A stretch of DNA of 32,164 nucleotides from Balneolia bacterium (GCA_003555145.1 PWID01000292.1:1-32164); one strand, 5' to 3'; shown: positions 15,985-24,974, counted from the first letter of the stretch. Numbers and translations are program-made. The notes: generated by a model from the letters alone, not told the origin.

Positions 15985-16809
15985 TTAGCTTACTTCTGTT
16001 ATCATTCTTTTATTGACGTGCCGTTCTGGTAAAACCTGTTTTTTTTTAAGAGTATGGTAACTCCATTCGAGATACTGATATGGTGTTAACAGCTTTATAA
16101 GAAACTTATACAGAGGAGTGCGTTGGTCTACGGCAAGTCTTCTGAAATCAAGAACAGATTCATCAAATCGAGGTGAGCCACTATATACGCCGCAAGCATA
16201 GGCAAAACCAGCTTTTTCGACTATAGATTGAACGCGTTTGTCTACGGCACCGTAGGGATACGCAAAAGAGTAGACCTCTTCATTTAAGACTTCCTCAATT
16301 TGCTGCTTTGAGCATTTAATCTGGTAAGACGCCTCATCGAGATTTAAATCAAGAAGGTTCTCGTGGCTCATGGTATGCGCACCAATTTCAAAACCAAGCT
16401 TTCTTAGTTCTCTAAGCTGATTATCATCCATCAGCTCATACGTTTCGCAATCATGCTGTTTTTGATCCCATGAGGCTCTGCGAATACTACGATCGCCCAT
16501 CGCAAACACCACGCCTCGCATATTATGGTTAATCATTATTGGCACGGCTTTTTCATAAGTATCCAGGTACCCATCGTCGAAAGTTATTATAATGGGTTTT
16601 GCAGGTAGAGAAAGCTTTCCTTCACGATAAAGCTTATAATCTATAAACGTAATAGGTGTGTAGCCAAACCATTCAATAATCTGCATTTGACTGCGAAAAT
16701 CGTCGGTTGTTACATAATGCATTTGTACAGGGTCATTCGGGGCTGAGTCGATAACTCTGTGATACATCAGAACTTTGATCTCGGGTCTTTTTTTCGATTC
16801 CTTCTTCAT
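15985..16809 (-). CDS. Polysaccharide deacetylase (NodB homology, CE4)
   Basis: 274 residues counted from the ATG at 16809. A longer frame starting with TTG at 16839 exists, but it begins within a few bases of the predicted transcript start, so the ATG is preferred. NodB motifs: IITFDDGYLDTY (74-85; metal-binding Asp79), GAHTMSHENL (143-152; His145 and His149), and SFAYPYGAVDKRV (181-193). It removes N- or O-acetyl groups from a polymer or precursor. No signal peptide or membrane helix is visible, unlike periplasmic PgaB-type enzymes, which suggests a cytoplasmic substrate such as a lipid-linked or nucleotide sugar; this point is inference. It is first gene of its operon, with candidate promoter P3 in front. 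Confidence 0.9.
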   Translation of the reverse strand: MKKESKKRPEIKVLMYHRVIDSAPNDPVQMHYVTTDDFRSQMQIIEWFGYTPITFIDYKLYREGKLSLPAKPIIITFDDGYLDTYEKAVPIMINHNMRGVVFAMGDRSIRRASWDQKQHDCETYELMDDNQLRELRKLGFEIGAHTMSHENLLDLNLDEASYQIKCSKQQIEEVLNEEVYSFAYPYGAVDKRVQSIVEKAGFAYACGVYSGSPRFDESVLDFRRLAVDQRTPLYKFLIKLLTPYQYLEWSYHTLKKKQVLPERHVNKRMITEVS

Positions 16810-16853
16810 CTGATGACTCTTTAATGGGTAGTGGTGCAATCTTCTATACTATT

Positions 16854-16870
16854 TACAATAAACATGCCAA
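16854..16870 (-). promoter_or_regulatory. Candidate sigma-54-type promoter P3 (imperfect -12)
   Basis: Minus strand TTGGCAT-GTTTA-TTGTA: a good -24 element with correct 12-base spacing, but GT instead of GC at -12. The predicted start of about 16843 lies 34 bases before the deacetylase ATG at 16809, the same geometry as P1 and P4. A 5-6-5 inverted repeat (GTAAG 16952-16956, CTTAC 16962-16966) sits about 115 bases upstream of the predicted start and could be an activator site. Confidence 0.45.
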
Positions 16871-17017
16871 CAATGGTATTTGAGAGTTATACATTCTTCA
16901 TGTTTGTTAAACCCCTTTCCAAAGTCTTTAATTGGTTGTTTTGGGTTTAATGTAAGATGCGACTTACGCAGAGATATTAATCATGATAAATAACATGTGT
17001 AATAATGATACAAGTGG

Positions 17018-18316
17018 TTATTTGTCATCATATACTTTTTCTTTTAGTCGCTGCGCTCTGAACTTCGCATATGAAACCGGCATCTTGAGCAGGCCGTGGT
17101 TTATGTATTGAACCTGCATAAGCTGAAATTCTTTATTTGTATGTTTATACAAAAAAGATAACATTCGGGTCGCACTCTTAAGGGGTTCCAACTTCTTTTT
17201 TACTTTATAATGCTCACTAATTAAAACACTGTAATTTGAGAATGCTTTATCCGTAAAATCAAATTTATAGGATTCTGCTCCACGCAAAAGTTCTACCCTG
17301 CTAACACCCTGCTTAATACCATCTTCGATCAGGTCGAGTAAAAGCGCTATACCCGGGCGATATTTTGATGACGGTGATGAATCGCTAAAGCCGCTGATGT
17401 AATCATAATAGCGGTTATTATACTTTATTAGCATACGGGAGGCACAAACGCCATTATCATCGACTGCATGTTTGAGCCACAAAGACTTATTATCAAATGC
17501 ATCAAAAACAATTTTACTGAAGAATGCTACGAAACGCTTATCAAAGAATACGCCCGTGTAACCAAGCATATTCCAGCGCGATTGATGCAGCTCAATTATA
17601 TGATTTATGGCTTTTTCAACGCCATCCCGGCTTGTTACTTCAGTAATTTGGTAACCGTTTTCAGTTTCTGGTTTTTGTGCTTTCAGACACTGTCTTAAAC
17701 GACGCCTTACGCTTCCAGAATCTTTATTTTTAATAAAAGAAGCTAGGTCACTTTCCCCTTCAAGTACTATGTAAGGGCATGTGTCTGATTTTTCGACATT
17801 AACGCTTCTGTTCAGAGAATTGAATCTGGGGAATAAGTGATTATAGATGAAGCTCTCCCCGCTTACGTTTACAAGGTAAAGCTTATAATCTGCAAACGTA
17901 TCCTCATCCATTAGTTGGAAAAAGAAATCTGCCACTTTCTCTTCAAATCCGGGCTTTACAAGTATATCCAGAAAATCATTATAACCGTAAGAATCGGAAA
18001 AGCCCAAAGACTCGTTTCTGTTTCCACCGCTACCTAAAAGCTGAATCCTCTTTTGAGTCTCTTTACCAAGAAGGCTACTTTTACCTGTAAAGAAAGGAAA
18101 GATAGCCACCATTTCATTATTTTCGTAAACGCAATGAATGAACAATTTACGATTAGGATTGTCGCCAAATATATCCCACCAGCTACATATCCAGCTGTAA
18201 GACATAAATACAGTTTGATTCGACTCTGATGCAAGGGTTTCCCAATCTTTTTGCAAACTCAAAAAGGAAGATTTGTCTCTGAAAACTTTAACAGTCAGGT
18301 TGTTTATGGATCTCAT
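17018..18316 (-). CDS. BioF2/CelD-like GNAT acyltransferase (Acetyltransf_6 type)
   Basis: 432 residues, cytoplasmic, no signal peptide. The N-terminal motif LQKDWETLASESNQTVFMSY with SWICSWWDIFG (about 20-52) is the hallmark opening of the CelD/BcsL and FemAB-like acetyltransferases. The central block around SVRRRLRQCLKAQK and the C-terminal GNAT lobe (HQSRWNMLGYTGVF, then YYDYISGFSDSSPSSKYRPG and VSRVELLRGAESYKFDF) follow the same family. Related proteins occur in cellulose and EPS loci and in XrtA-linked EPS loci, and probably acylate sugar amines or hydroxyls. It is last in the Wzz-to-GNAT operon, 35 bases after the GT4 gene. The acyl donor is unknown. Confidence 0.85.
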   Translation of the reverse strand: MRSINNLTVKVFRDKSSFLSLQKDWETLASESNQTVFMSYSWICSWWDIFGDNPNRKLFIHCVYENNEMVAIFPFFTGKSSLLGKETQKRIQLLGSGGNRNESLGFSDSYGYNDFLDILVKPGFEEKVADFFFQLMDEDTFADYKLYLVNVSGESFIYNHLFPRFNSLNRSVNVEKSDTCPYIVLEGESDLASFIKNKDSGSVRRRLRQCLKAQKPETENGYQITEVTSRDGVEKAINHIIELHQSRWNMLGYTGVFFDKRFVAFFSKIVFDAFDNKSLWLKHAVDDNGVCASRMLIKYNNRYYDYISGFSDSSPSSKYRPGIALLLDLIEDGIKQGVSRVELLRGAESYKFDFTDKAFSNYSVLISEHYKVKKKLEPLKSATRMLSFLYKHTNKEFQLMQVQYINHGLLKMPVSYAKFRAQRLKEKVYDDK

Positions 18317-18351
18317 GATTGGTTTTGGTGCTTTAAAATGAGCAGGTCCTG

Positions 18352-19599
18352 CTAAGCGGTTGCAGGTTCTGAAGAAGAATGTGAAGATGTTTTTAGACTA
18401 TTTTCCGAAAACATATGCGATATACATGTATCGATTTCTTTGCAGACGCTTTGCCAATCGTATTTTTCATGAACTAGTTTATGCCCGTTTTCGCTAAGTT
18501 TTGACCTTAGTTCATGGTTTTCAAATAGCCTCATTACCGCATCGGCAAAAGCTTTGGGATCGTCTTCAATAAGGATATTCTTTTCTCTGGTTACATCAAT
18601 ACCTTCACAGCCAATGGAAGTTGATACAACCGGCTTTTTCATAGCAAGAGCTTCCATTACCTTAAGTCGTGTACCACTTCCCATACGCAGTGGCACCACA
18701 TAAACGGATGCTGCATTTATATAGGGCCTTGTGTCTTCTACGAACCCCGTAATTATTACATTTTCAGATGCCTGGCTGGTAATAAACTCAGGGGTATTTT
18801 TACCCACAATGGTAATGGTACAATCCGGATACTTTTTTAATACATGGGGGAATACTTCTTCCAGAAAAAACTGAATCCCATCATAATTTGGCACATATCC
18901 CATCATTCCGACAAAAACCAGAGAATGTGGGTGTTGTATATTCTCGTCAGGCGAAAAAAAAGTGGTATCTACTCCATTAGGGACAAGATATTTAGGTACG
19001 CCGGGGACAGTTATCTCTAACTCGTCGATATCCAGATTACTTGTTACAAGCAGAGCGTTCTGCTGTCTGAGAGCTTCCGTTTCTTCTTTAAAAAAGATAT
19101 CAGCCTGCTTTTTATAAAACCACCTTTTGAGAAGACCGGATACCTGCGTCATTCTGCGGAAGTTATCGTACTCAACATTATGGCAATTTATAATGCTTTT
19201 TACGCTGTATTTGGACGTATACATTCCAATTACCGGGAATTCACTTATCACAAGATCAAATTGTTCTTTTTTGAACAAATTATCGATTATTCGTTCGAAT
19301 TCGACCGATTGGGTTAAAAGCCTCCAGGCGCTTGTATTTGTAAGCACAGATTTTAGCTTAACGATTTCCCTTGAAAGTCCTTCATTTACATGATTATGAA
19401 AGTATGATTTACCTTTCAGTTGGGGGAATTCCTGTATGAGCATCTCTTCCTGCTCTTTTGTTCCGAAACCTGCTACAGTAACATCATAATTATTTAGCAG
19501 ATGCTGTAAAACATGATAAATCCTTAATGCTCCACCAAAATCTGGTTGTACCGGATTGTACGGTACAAGGTGCAAAACTTTCAAGTTAGAGTGTCTCAT
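18352..19599 (-). CDS. GT4-family glycosyltransferase (EPS type)
   Basis: 415 residues, GT-B fold. N-terminal lobe: VLHLVPYNPVQPDFGG (8-23, glycine-rich loop) and SIINCHNVEYDNFRRM (135-150). C-terminal lobe: LVFVGMMGYVPNYDGIQFFL (227-246) and VPLRMGSGTRLKVMEALAM (302-320) with KKPVVST after it, the nucleotide-sugar binding region. This architecture (MxYxPNxD... and GSGTRLKVxEALAM) is the one seen in the sugar transferases of XrtA/PEP-CTERM-type EPS loci and many capsule loci. Its ATG overlaps the flippase stop by 4 bases (ATGA), implying coupled translation. The last ~20 residues are Ser-rich and probably disordered. Confidence 0.9.
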   Translation of the reverse strand: MRHSNLKVLHLVPYNPVQPDFGGALRIYHVLQHLLNNYDVTVAGFGTKEQEEMLIQEFPQLKGKSYFHNHVNEGLSREIVKLKSVLTNTSAWRLLTQSVEFERIIDNLFKKEQFDLVISEFPVIGMYTSKYSVKSIINCHNVEYDNFRRMTQVSGLLKRWFYKKQADIFFKEETEALRQQNALLVTSNLDIDELEITVPGVPKYLVPNGVDTTFFSPDENIQHPHSLVFVGMMGYVPNYDGIQFFLEEVFPHVLKKYPDCTITIVGKNTPEFITSQASENVIITGFVEDTRPYINAASVYVVPLRMGSGTRLKVMEALAMKKPVVSTSIGCEGIDVTREKNILIEDDPKAFADAVMRLFENHELRSKLSENGHKLVHEKYDWQSVCKEIDTCISHMFSENSLKTSSHSSSEPATA

Positions 19600-21098
19600 T
19601 TCTTTAGATGTAAGGTGATTTTTTTCAGTCCGTTGCGTATTTGATCGCTGATTAGTTTTTCTTCCTCAGGTTTGAACGTTTTAATTATGTAGAGAGCTAT
19701 CAGATAAACAATACCCGCAATTAGCAGATTAATAATCCAGTACAGTCCGGTCTGGATTAATAATAATACCGGCAATACCATGATTACAGTTGCCAGCAAT
19801 GGTTTGGCTATGTAGGAGAGCTTAAATCCGGAAAAATAGGTGCCGGGCAAAATCCAAATAGCACAGACCATAACAAAGGTCTCCGTTATTAATGTTGCGA
19901 TTGCGGCGCCAATTCCACCATTCATGTAAACATCCTGAGTATATGGTATTAGTATAATGTTGGAGATGATATTCACGAATATTGCCAATAAGCCTACTAT
20001 TGCCCAAGCATTTTGTTTGTTAGCAGCACCCATAATTGCGCTACCCAAAATTATATCGATATAGATTATCGGTATGCTTAAAGCAAATATTTGCAGTATT
20101 AAAACGGAAGCGCTGTATTCTTCCAACCCCATAAAGAAGTGGATTATATTTTCGGAAAAAAGAAATATTACGGCGGCTGTTGGAATTCCCAGTATTAACA
20201 TCAGTCTAATACTTTCCTGAAGAGTAGATTCAAGAATCCCTTTTTTGTCGTTCCAGAGCTTGGAAAATACTGGAAAAACTGCTGTTCTGTAAAGTAGTGG
20301 CAGTACCATTACTATATCGAAAAAGCGATAAGCACCACCGTACCAGCCTGTAACTTCGGTTGAAGTCATAGATGCGAGCATGAGTGCATCGATTCGATAA
20401 TAAATCACAGAAAAAAGTGAGAACAAAAAGTAAGGCATGCCTGAGTGTAACAGCCCGAATATTTGCTTATCGAACGTGTAGCTAATCTTTACATATCTGC
20501 GCGAATACCAAAAGACTACTAAAAGATTAAGAAATGCACCAATAGTAATAATAATGGCCATCGTGGTAGAATCGGCTCCATATAACAATGCCATTACAGA
20601 TACAGCTGCTACAAACACGCGTTCGGTTATGGTGCCAAGCGATGGATACTCCATTTTCTCTATACCCTGGAAAAAGGCGGAAAATGCAGTTGTGCTACCT
20701 TCCCAAAGTTTTGCTATTGCAAGAATGAGTATGAGAAGATTAACATGATCAGAATATCCCAATAAATCAGAGAACAAAAGGATAGCACCTATAGAGAGTA
20801 GCCATAAACCAATGCGAAGCAGTATGTAACTGCTCATTATCTTAGAACCGACTTTAACAGATCTGGAAACTTCTTTAGGAATAAGATAATTACCGCCAAA
20901 ATCAATCAGAAGGCCAAGTATCATCTTTACACTAAGCGCAAGGTATAGCCTCCCAAAGTCTTCGCTTCCAAGGTATCTGGGAAGAAAGTAAAGAAGTATG
21001 AATCCTGCAATCCAGCCAACAATCTGAGCAGCAAACATAACCGAAAAGTTACGAGCCACTTTTTTGCCAATGGATTTTTTTGTGTCCTCTGGGGCCAT
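19596..21098 (-). CDS. Wzx-like polysaccharide flippase (MOP/MATE superfamily)
   Basis: 500 residues with about 12-14 membrane helices. The N-terminus (KKVARNFSVMFAAQIVGWI, then RYLGSEDFGRLYLALSV) is the standard start of the polysaccharide-biosynthesis MOP flippases: an amphipathic helix followed by the YLG-x-[ED]-x-[FY]-G motif. It should move the lipid-PP-linked repeat across the inner membrane. It starts one base after the stop of the Wzy-like gene and overlaps the GT4 gene by ATGA, so the three are tightly coupled. Wzx and Wzy side by side indicate a Wzx/Wzy-dependent pathway rather than an ABC-transporter route. Confidence 0.92.
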   Translation of the reverse strand: MAPEDTKKSIGKKVARNFSVMFAAQIVGWIAGFILLYFLPRYLGSEDFGRLYLALSVKMILGLLIDFGGNYLIPKEVSRSVKVGSKIMSSYILLRIGLWLLSIGAILLFSDLLGYSDHVNLLILILAIAKLWEGSTTAFSAFFQGIEKMEYPSLGTITERVFVAAVSVMALLYGADSTTMAIIITIGAFLNLLVVFWYSRRYVKISYTFDKQIFGLLHSGMPYFLFSLFSVIYYRIDALMLASMTSTEVTGWYGGAYRFFDIVMVLPLLYRTAVFPVFSKLWNDKKGILESTLQESIRLMLILGIPTAAVIFLFSENIIHFFMGLEEYSASVLILQIFALSIPIIYIDIILGSAIMGAANKQNAWAIVGLLAIFVNIISNIILIPYTQDVYMNGGIGAAIATLITETFVMVCAIWILPGTYFSGFKLSYIAKPLLATVIMVLPVLLLIQTGLYWIINLLIAGIVYLIALYIIKTFKPEEEKLISDQIRNGLKKITLHLKK

Positions 21099-21099
21099 T

Positions 21100-22665
21100 T
21101 TATTTTTGCCCGTCTTCTCCAGGGGGGGGAGTCAGATCGTCTTCTTTTTCTTCTTCCCTGCTTATTTTTTCGATAACCGGCAGCATTCCCATAAGGCACC
21201 CCAGATAAAACATATTACGGGAGTAAGTAAGCTGCAGATCAAAAAAAGACACCACCATTTGGTTTATAACTGCAATAGTAATAACTGCGGTAATGGCTTT
21301 TAACCAGGGATCTTCCAGACGCATGAATACTTTGGTTGATTTCGCTACAAACGAATTAAAGAAAAACCAGAAAATGAAGAATCCTACAGCGCCGGTCTTC
21401 ACTATAACCCAATAAATCTGATTATGTGGTATATAGTCCATCAGAGGAAATGCAATGTTTACCAGAGGTATGGGCTGTTCATATACATTTCCGAAACCTA
21501 CCCCAAGAACAGGATTATTCAGAGCTGTTTGAGCAAGGTTATAGTTTTCGTTTTCACGGTAAAGATTAGAAGAATAATCTCTGTAATTTTCGGTCTTATC
21601 GGCTTGACCTATACCGGATTTGAATTTCTGCACTGGCCCGCCTATGGGGTTAGAAGAATTCCAGAATGCAGCACCGTATATAATAAGACCAATCATGATT
21701 GGTATAAAATAGTGCATGAATACTAACCTTTTGGCCATTGGGAGCAGAATGATAAAGGCGCCAATAGAAACAAAAAGTGATCCAAATGTAGCGCGCCGTT
21801 GGGCAACAAGAAACCCAACAAGAATGGGAAGCAACATAACCAGCAAAAAAATACGCTGCTTGGTATTCACTTTATATGAAATGAATACCATAAGTAGTAT
21901 AAACAGCGTAACCATAAAAACAGCATCTTCGTGGTTGGTTAATACCTGGAAACCACCGGTAGAAAATCCCATGCCCACAAATCGGCTGACTCCCTGTAGT
22001 GCTTTAAACGTAATACCTATTATAAATATCCAAAAAAGCGTGTGGAGTTGTTTTTTTGTGTCCAGGAGCTGTGGCACGATAATGAACATGATACACAGGT
22101 AAAACAGTGCCCGTACTTCCCATAGCGCAACCATAAAATCTCCCCCCCTGCTTATTCCATAGCCAAAGAATCCTACAAGACTGGCCATAAATAACAAAAA
22201 AGGAAAGGGTACTGAAATTGGCTTATACTTGAAGTCCTTGAGGAAAGAGGCGTGAAGTAGCAGACCCGAGCACAAAAAGAAAAGGTGCAGTTCGGCCATA
22301 TTCATAAATCCTGTATGAAAATACGGAATATAAGGTACCTCCTTCAGATTGCTGAAAAAACGAACTTCGAAGGTCCAAGGGGCAAAACCGGGTATGGCAT
22401 ACTGCTCGAAAAGCATTACAGTAGCCATAAGCAGATAAAGACTATATACAGGCTTAATAGCACTTATAAGTAAAACAGTTGTCATATACATGAGGGCAGA
22501 TACCAGAGCGATATTACCATCAAAAACGTACAATCCACCGAATAAAAGCAACGAGAAACCGAGCAAAACCAGCAGCACGGGCGAACTCTCTCTGTCGAGG
22601 CCGAAAATACTAAGAAACGAATCTGTTCCTGAGTGTGTGTAAGATTGAGATTTAACTGAACTCAT
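21100..22665 (-). CDS. Wzy/O-antigen-ligase-like membrane protein (polymerase candidate)
   Basis: 521 residues from the ATG at 22665, with about 10-12 membrane helices. A longer start at 22698 would overlap the upstream 54-codon gene by 20 bases, so 22665 is preferred. The large loop near the C-terminus carries NPVLGVGFGNVYEQP and DYIPHNQIYWVIVKTGAVGF, matching the Wzy_C/O-antigen-ligase pattern of a Gly-rich stretch, then P-H-N-x-[LIV], then a G-x-x-G helix. It would polymerise flipped repeat units on the periplasmic face. It holds two long G-runs (8 G at 21122-21129 and 7 G at 22142-22148 on the coding strand), sites where slippage could occur. Confidence 0.88.
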   Translation of the reverse strand: MSSVKSQSYTHSGTDSFLSIFGLDRESSPVLLVLLGFSLLLFGGLYVFDGNIALVSALMYMTTVLLISAIKPVYSLYLLMATVMLFEQYAIPGFAPWTFEVRFFSNLKEVPYIPYFHTGFMNMAELHLFFLCSGLLLHASFLKDFKYKPISVPFPFLLFMASLVGFFGYGISRGGDFMVALWEVRALFYLCIMFIIVPQLLDTKKQLHTLFWIFIIGITFKALQGVSRFVGMGFSTGGFQVLTNHEDAVFMVTLFILLMVFISYKVNTKQRIFLLVMLLPILVGFLVAQRRATFGSLFVSIGAFIILLPMAKRLVFMHYFIPIMIGLIIYGAAFWNSSNPIGGPVQKFKSGIGQADKTENYRDYSSNLYRENENYNLAQTALNNPVLGVGFGNVYEQPIPLVNIAFPLMDYIPHNQIYWVIVKTGAVGFFIFWFFFNSFVAKSTKVFMRLEDPWLKAITAVITIAVINQMVVSFFDLQLTYSRNMFYLGCLMGMLPVIEKISREEEKEDDLTPPPGEDGQK

Positions 22666-22678
22666 TTTATATAGAAAC

Positions 22679-22843
22679 CTATGGTTCCGGCACTTCAATT
22701 GTACCCATCATGTACAGCAGATAAACCACCATTATTGCAGAAACAGAAGCTGTGAGCATATAGGGTACTTTATCGTTCTTGGTGAACTTTGATCCCCAAA
22801 TAACCAGGAAATGCAGTATTACCAGACCGAACAGGATTTTCAT
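22679..22843 (-). CDS. 54-residue two-helix membrane protein, not in known families I recognise
   Basis: A small frame running from the ATG at 22843 to a TAG at 22681-22679. Its start overlaps the stop of the CpsD-like gene (ATGA), and it ends 13 bases before the Wzy-like start. The product begins MKILFGLVILHFLVIWGSKF (helix 1, about 3-18), has a short polar loop TKNDKVPY, then a second helix of about residues 28-46 (MLTASVSAIMVVYLLYMMG) and a short acidic tail (GTIEVPEP). The ATGA overlap, continuous frame and two clean hydrophobic segments argue that it is a real gene. Placement between the length-control ATPase and the polymerase suggests a small partner of the polymerase or Wzz complex; that role is inference. 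I do not recognise a family. Confidence 0.7.
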   Translation of the reverse strand: MKILFGLVILHFLVIWGSKFTKNDKVPYMLTASVSAIMVVYLLYMMGTIEVPEP

Positions 22844-23559
22844 GACTTTTCCACTTTGTTAAAAACATAGCCGAGAAACTGTTTCTCTTCTATATGTTTA
22901 AAAACTTTCTCGAGCTCTCCTTTCTTGGTTTTATTAGCATTAACTACACTAATAAGGCCGTCAATTTCATTTATGAAGTGAACCGGAAAATCTTCAATCG
23001 GCAGAATGGAACACATATCTACAATTACGAAATCAAACTCATGTTTCACGGTATTTAGAATTTGTCGAAGAACAAGTGTGTGTTCTATACCGGGTTTGAG
23101 CCTGTGTACGTCGCCAATTGGCAATAAGTATAGATTTTCAAATGAAGTGGGTACCACACGAATTTTCTCGTTGCATAACGCTTCGGCAAGACCAGGTGAA
23201 GATTCAGCACCAAATACATGGTGTAAACTTGGCCGCTGAAAGTTCATATCTATAATTAGAGTCCTCTGTTGGTAGCCACTTGCTAGCGAAACGGCCATAT
23301 TGGCCGCAACAACGGTTTTACCGTCTGCTGGCCTTGCGCTCGTTATACCTACAGTTAGCTTGGAGTCTCCAAATGCTTTAGCTAGTCGCGAAAAATTAAA
23401 ACTGTTGTAATGCTTCCACTGGATAATGTCTTTATCCGGTTTTTGCAACACTTCAGCAGAAACCAATACGGGTAACAAGCCTCCGTTTTTCTTCAGAGAC
23501 TTGTGGTCTTTTTGAATAATTGATGTGTTGGATTGCTGCTTCACTTCCTGTGAATTCAT
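22840..23559 (-). CDS. CpsD/Etk-like BY-kinase-type ATPase without a tyrosine tail
   Basis: 239 residues. Walker A: TSARPADGKTVVAANMAV (73-90); Walker A': LIIDMNFQRPSLHHVFG (101-117), where the family usually has LIIDxDxRRP; Walker B: FVIVDM (177-182). These place it with the cytoplasmic ATPase part of bacterial tyrosine kinases that act with Wzz-type proteins in EPS length control. It ends FLGYVFNKVEKS with no cluster of tyrosines, so classic C-terminal autophosphorylation is unlikely. The Wzz-like protein immediately upstream would be its membrane activator, the split two-protein arrangement. Residues 1-45 are a linker of unknown role. Confidence 0.88.
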   Translation of the reverse strand: MNSQEVKQQSNTSIIQKDHKSLKKNGGLLPVLVSAEVLQKPDKDIIQWKHYNSFNFSRLAKAFGDSKLTVGITSARPADGKTVVAANMAVSLASGYQQRTLIIDMNFQRPSLHHVFGAESSPGLAEALCNEKIRVVPTSFENLYLLPIGDVHRLKPGIEHTLVLRQILNTVKHEFDFVIVDMCSILPIEDFPVHFINEIDGLISVVNANKTKKGELEKVFKHIEEKQFLGYVFNKVEKS

Positions 23560-23592
23560 ACAAAGAACTCCGGTTATACCTGTCTGTTTGTT

Positions 23593-24915
23593 TTATGATA
23601 AATAGGCTATGATTGGCTTTGGATACGGCAAATCGGCTTCTTTGCGAATAGTAGTATCCATTACTTCTGCCAGCGACACAAGTCCAACGCCCATTATCAT
23701 ACCTAGTATTAAGCCAATACCAACTATTAATGTACGGTTAGGTGATGTCGGTCTTTCCGGTACATAAGGAGCATCGAGTACCATAAATTGTTCACTGCCT
23801 CTGCGACCAATGTCGCGAGACATTTTAGCCTGTTCAAGTTTTACTTTCATGTCGTTATACAGGCCTTCGTATATCCTGTAGGCAGATTCAGATGAGCCAG
23901 CCTGTTGGCTTGCCACATAAAAACGCTGTATATCTGTAACTACACGGCCACGCTGCTGAGAGAGCTCTGCACGTCTTGTTTCAAGTGAAGAAATTCTGGA
24001 GTCAATAGCAGGCGGGATCCGGTTAACGAGCTGTTGTATTTGCACAGCCATCGACCGGACACGCGGGAAGTTTTCAGTAAACTGCTGTTGAAGAGTATCA
24101 TATTCGTTAATTAATTCTGATAGCTCCGGGCCAAATGGCGTGTCTTCAACCGGAAGTCTGTACAGATAGCGGATTCCATCTGGAGACATTGCCTCTTCTT
24201 TATAATTCTCTATCGCTGTTATCATGTCTTCATATTGATATATTTCCCATTCGATACTTTCGAGCTGGTTTTCAATATTCTGAAGACGTGTCTGCATTGC
24301 AGCAGCATCAGAAGGCAAATCCTGCAGACGTGTAGAAGTTTGATCGGTTTGCTGAGAACGGAGTTCATTTACGGTTTGCTCAAGCTGTTCCAGCTGATTA
24401 CTGAAAAACGTAACCGTTTCTTCATTGGCTCGGTTCTCCAGCCTTAGCCTCGAAGTAATAAAATGGTTGGCCAGAATAGCTGTACCATCACGGGCTCTTT
24501 CCGGGTTCGTATCCTGATAAGTTATTTCAAAAGAATCGGAAGCCCTTGAAGTCGTACGAATATTTTTCCTGAGAGAAGCGATGAGCATCTGCTTTTCTGA
24601 TTCTGTTCTCAGCTGACGGTCTAAGCCAAGGCTATCGATAAGAATCTCCATGGCTGAACGGCTGTAAATAATCTCGTTAAAAGAGTTCAGCCTGTCTTCA
24701 TTAGCTCTTGATATAGCCATATCATACATCATGAGCGGGTTCAGAGTCTCGTCTTTAAGTACTAAAATAGACGTGGATGACTCATATTTGGGTTCGATAT
24801 AATGAAGTGCGACTAAAGCCGCGCCTACAAAGAATACAGGTGTTATTATTAGGAGAAGCCATCTTCTGCGGACAACATCCTTTATATTTTGTACAACTTC
24901 TTTTATGTCGTGCAT
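23593..24915 (-). CDS. Wzz/GumC-like chain-length regulator (PCP family)
   Basis: 440 residues from the ATG at 24915. The frame is open to 24981, but candidate promoter P4 (24958-24974) would lie inside that extension, so the shorter form (MHDIKEVVQNIKDVVRRR) is chosen. Layout: helix 1 about 20-40, a large periplasmic domain with long coiled-coil stretches (about 145-350: the ENYKEEAM region, then ELINEYDTLQQQFTENFPRV), then the proline-rich motif PYVPERPTSPNR and helix 2 (LIVGIGLILGMIMGVGLVSL), ending in a short cytoplasmic tail. This is the polysaccharide co-polymerase fold that sets polymer length. Its partner ATPase is the next gene. Confidence 0.9.
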   Translation of the reverse strand: MHDIKEVVQNIKDVVRRRWLLLIITPVFFVGAALVALHYIEPKYESSTSILVLKDETLNPLMMYDMAISRANEDRLNSFNEIIYSRSAMEILIDSLGLDRQLRTESEKQMLIASLRKNIRTTSRASDSFEITYQDTNPERARDGTAILANHFITSRLRLENRANEETVTFFSNQLEQLEQTVNELRSQQTDQTSTRLQDLPSDAAAMQTRLQNIENQLESIEWEIYQYEDMITAIENYKEEAMSPDGIRYLYRLPVEDTPFGPELSELINEYDTLQQQFTENFPRVRSMAVQIQQLVNRIPPAIDSRISSLETRRAELSQQRGRVVTDIQRFYVASQQAGSSESAYRIYEGLYNDMKVKLEQAKMSRDIGRRGSEQFMVLDAPYVPERPTSPNRTLIVGIGLILGMIMGVGLVSLAEVMDTTIRKEADLPYPKPIIAYLS

Positions 24916-24957
24916 GGTGCAAGTGTATTTATGTGAATCACGTTTGATAGAATTCCT

Positions 24958-24974
24958 AACAATTGCCATGCCAA
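24958..24974 (-). promoter_or_regulatory. Candidate sigma-54-type promoter P4 (imperfect -12)
   Basis: Minus strand TTGGCAT-GGCAA-TTGTT: full -24 element, 12-base spacing, GT in place of GC at -12. The predicted start of about 24947 lies 32 bases before the Wzz-like ATG at 24915. Confidence 0.45.

Noticed and set aside
16810-16839. TTG start of the deacetylase
   Set aside because: It lies within a few bases of the predicted transcript start; the ATG at 16809 is a better start and keeps all motifs.
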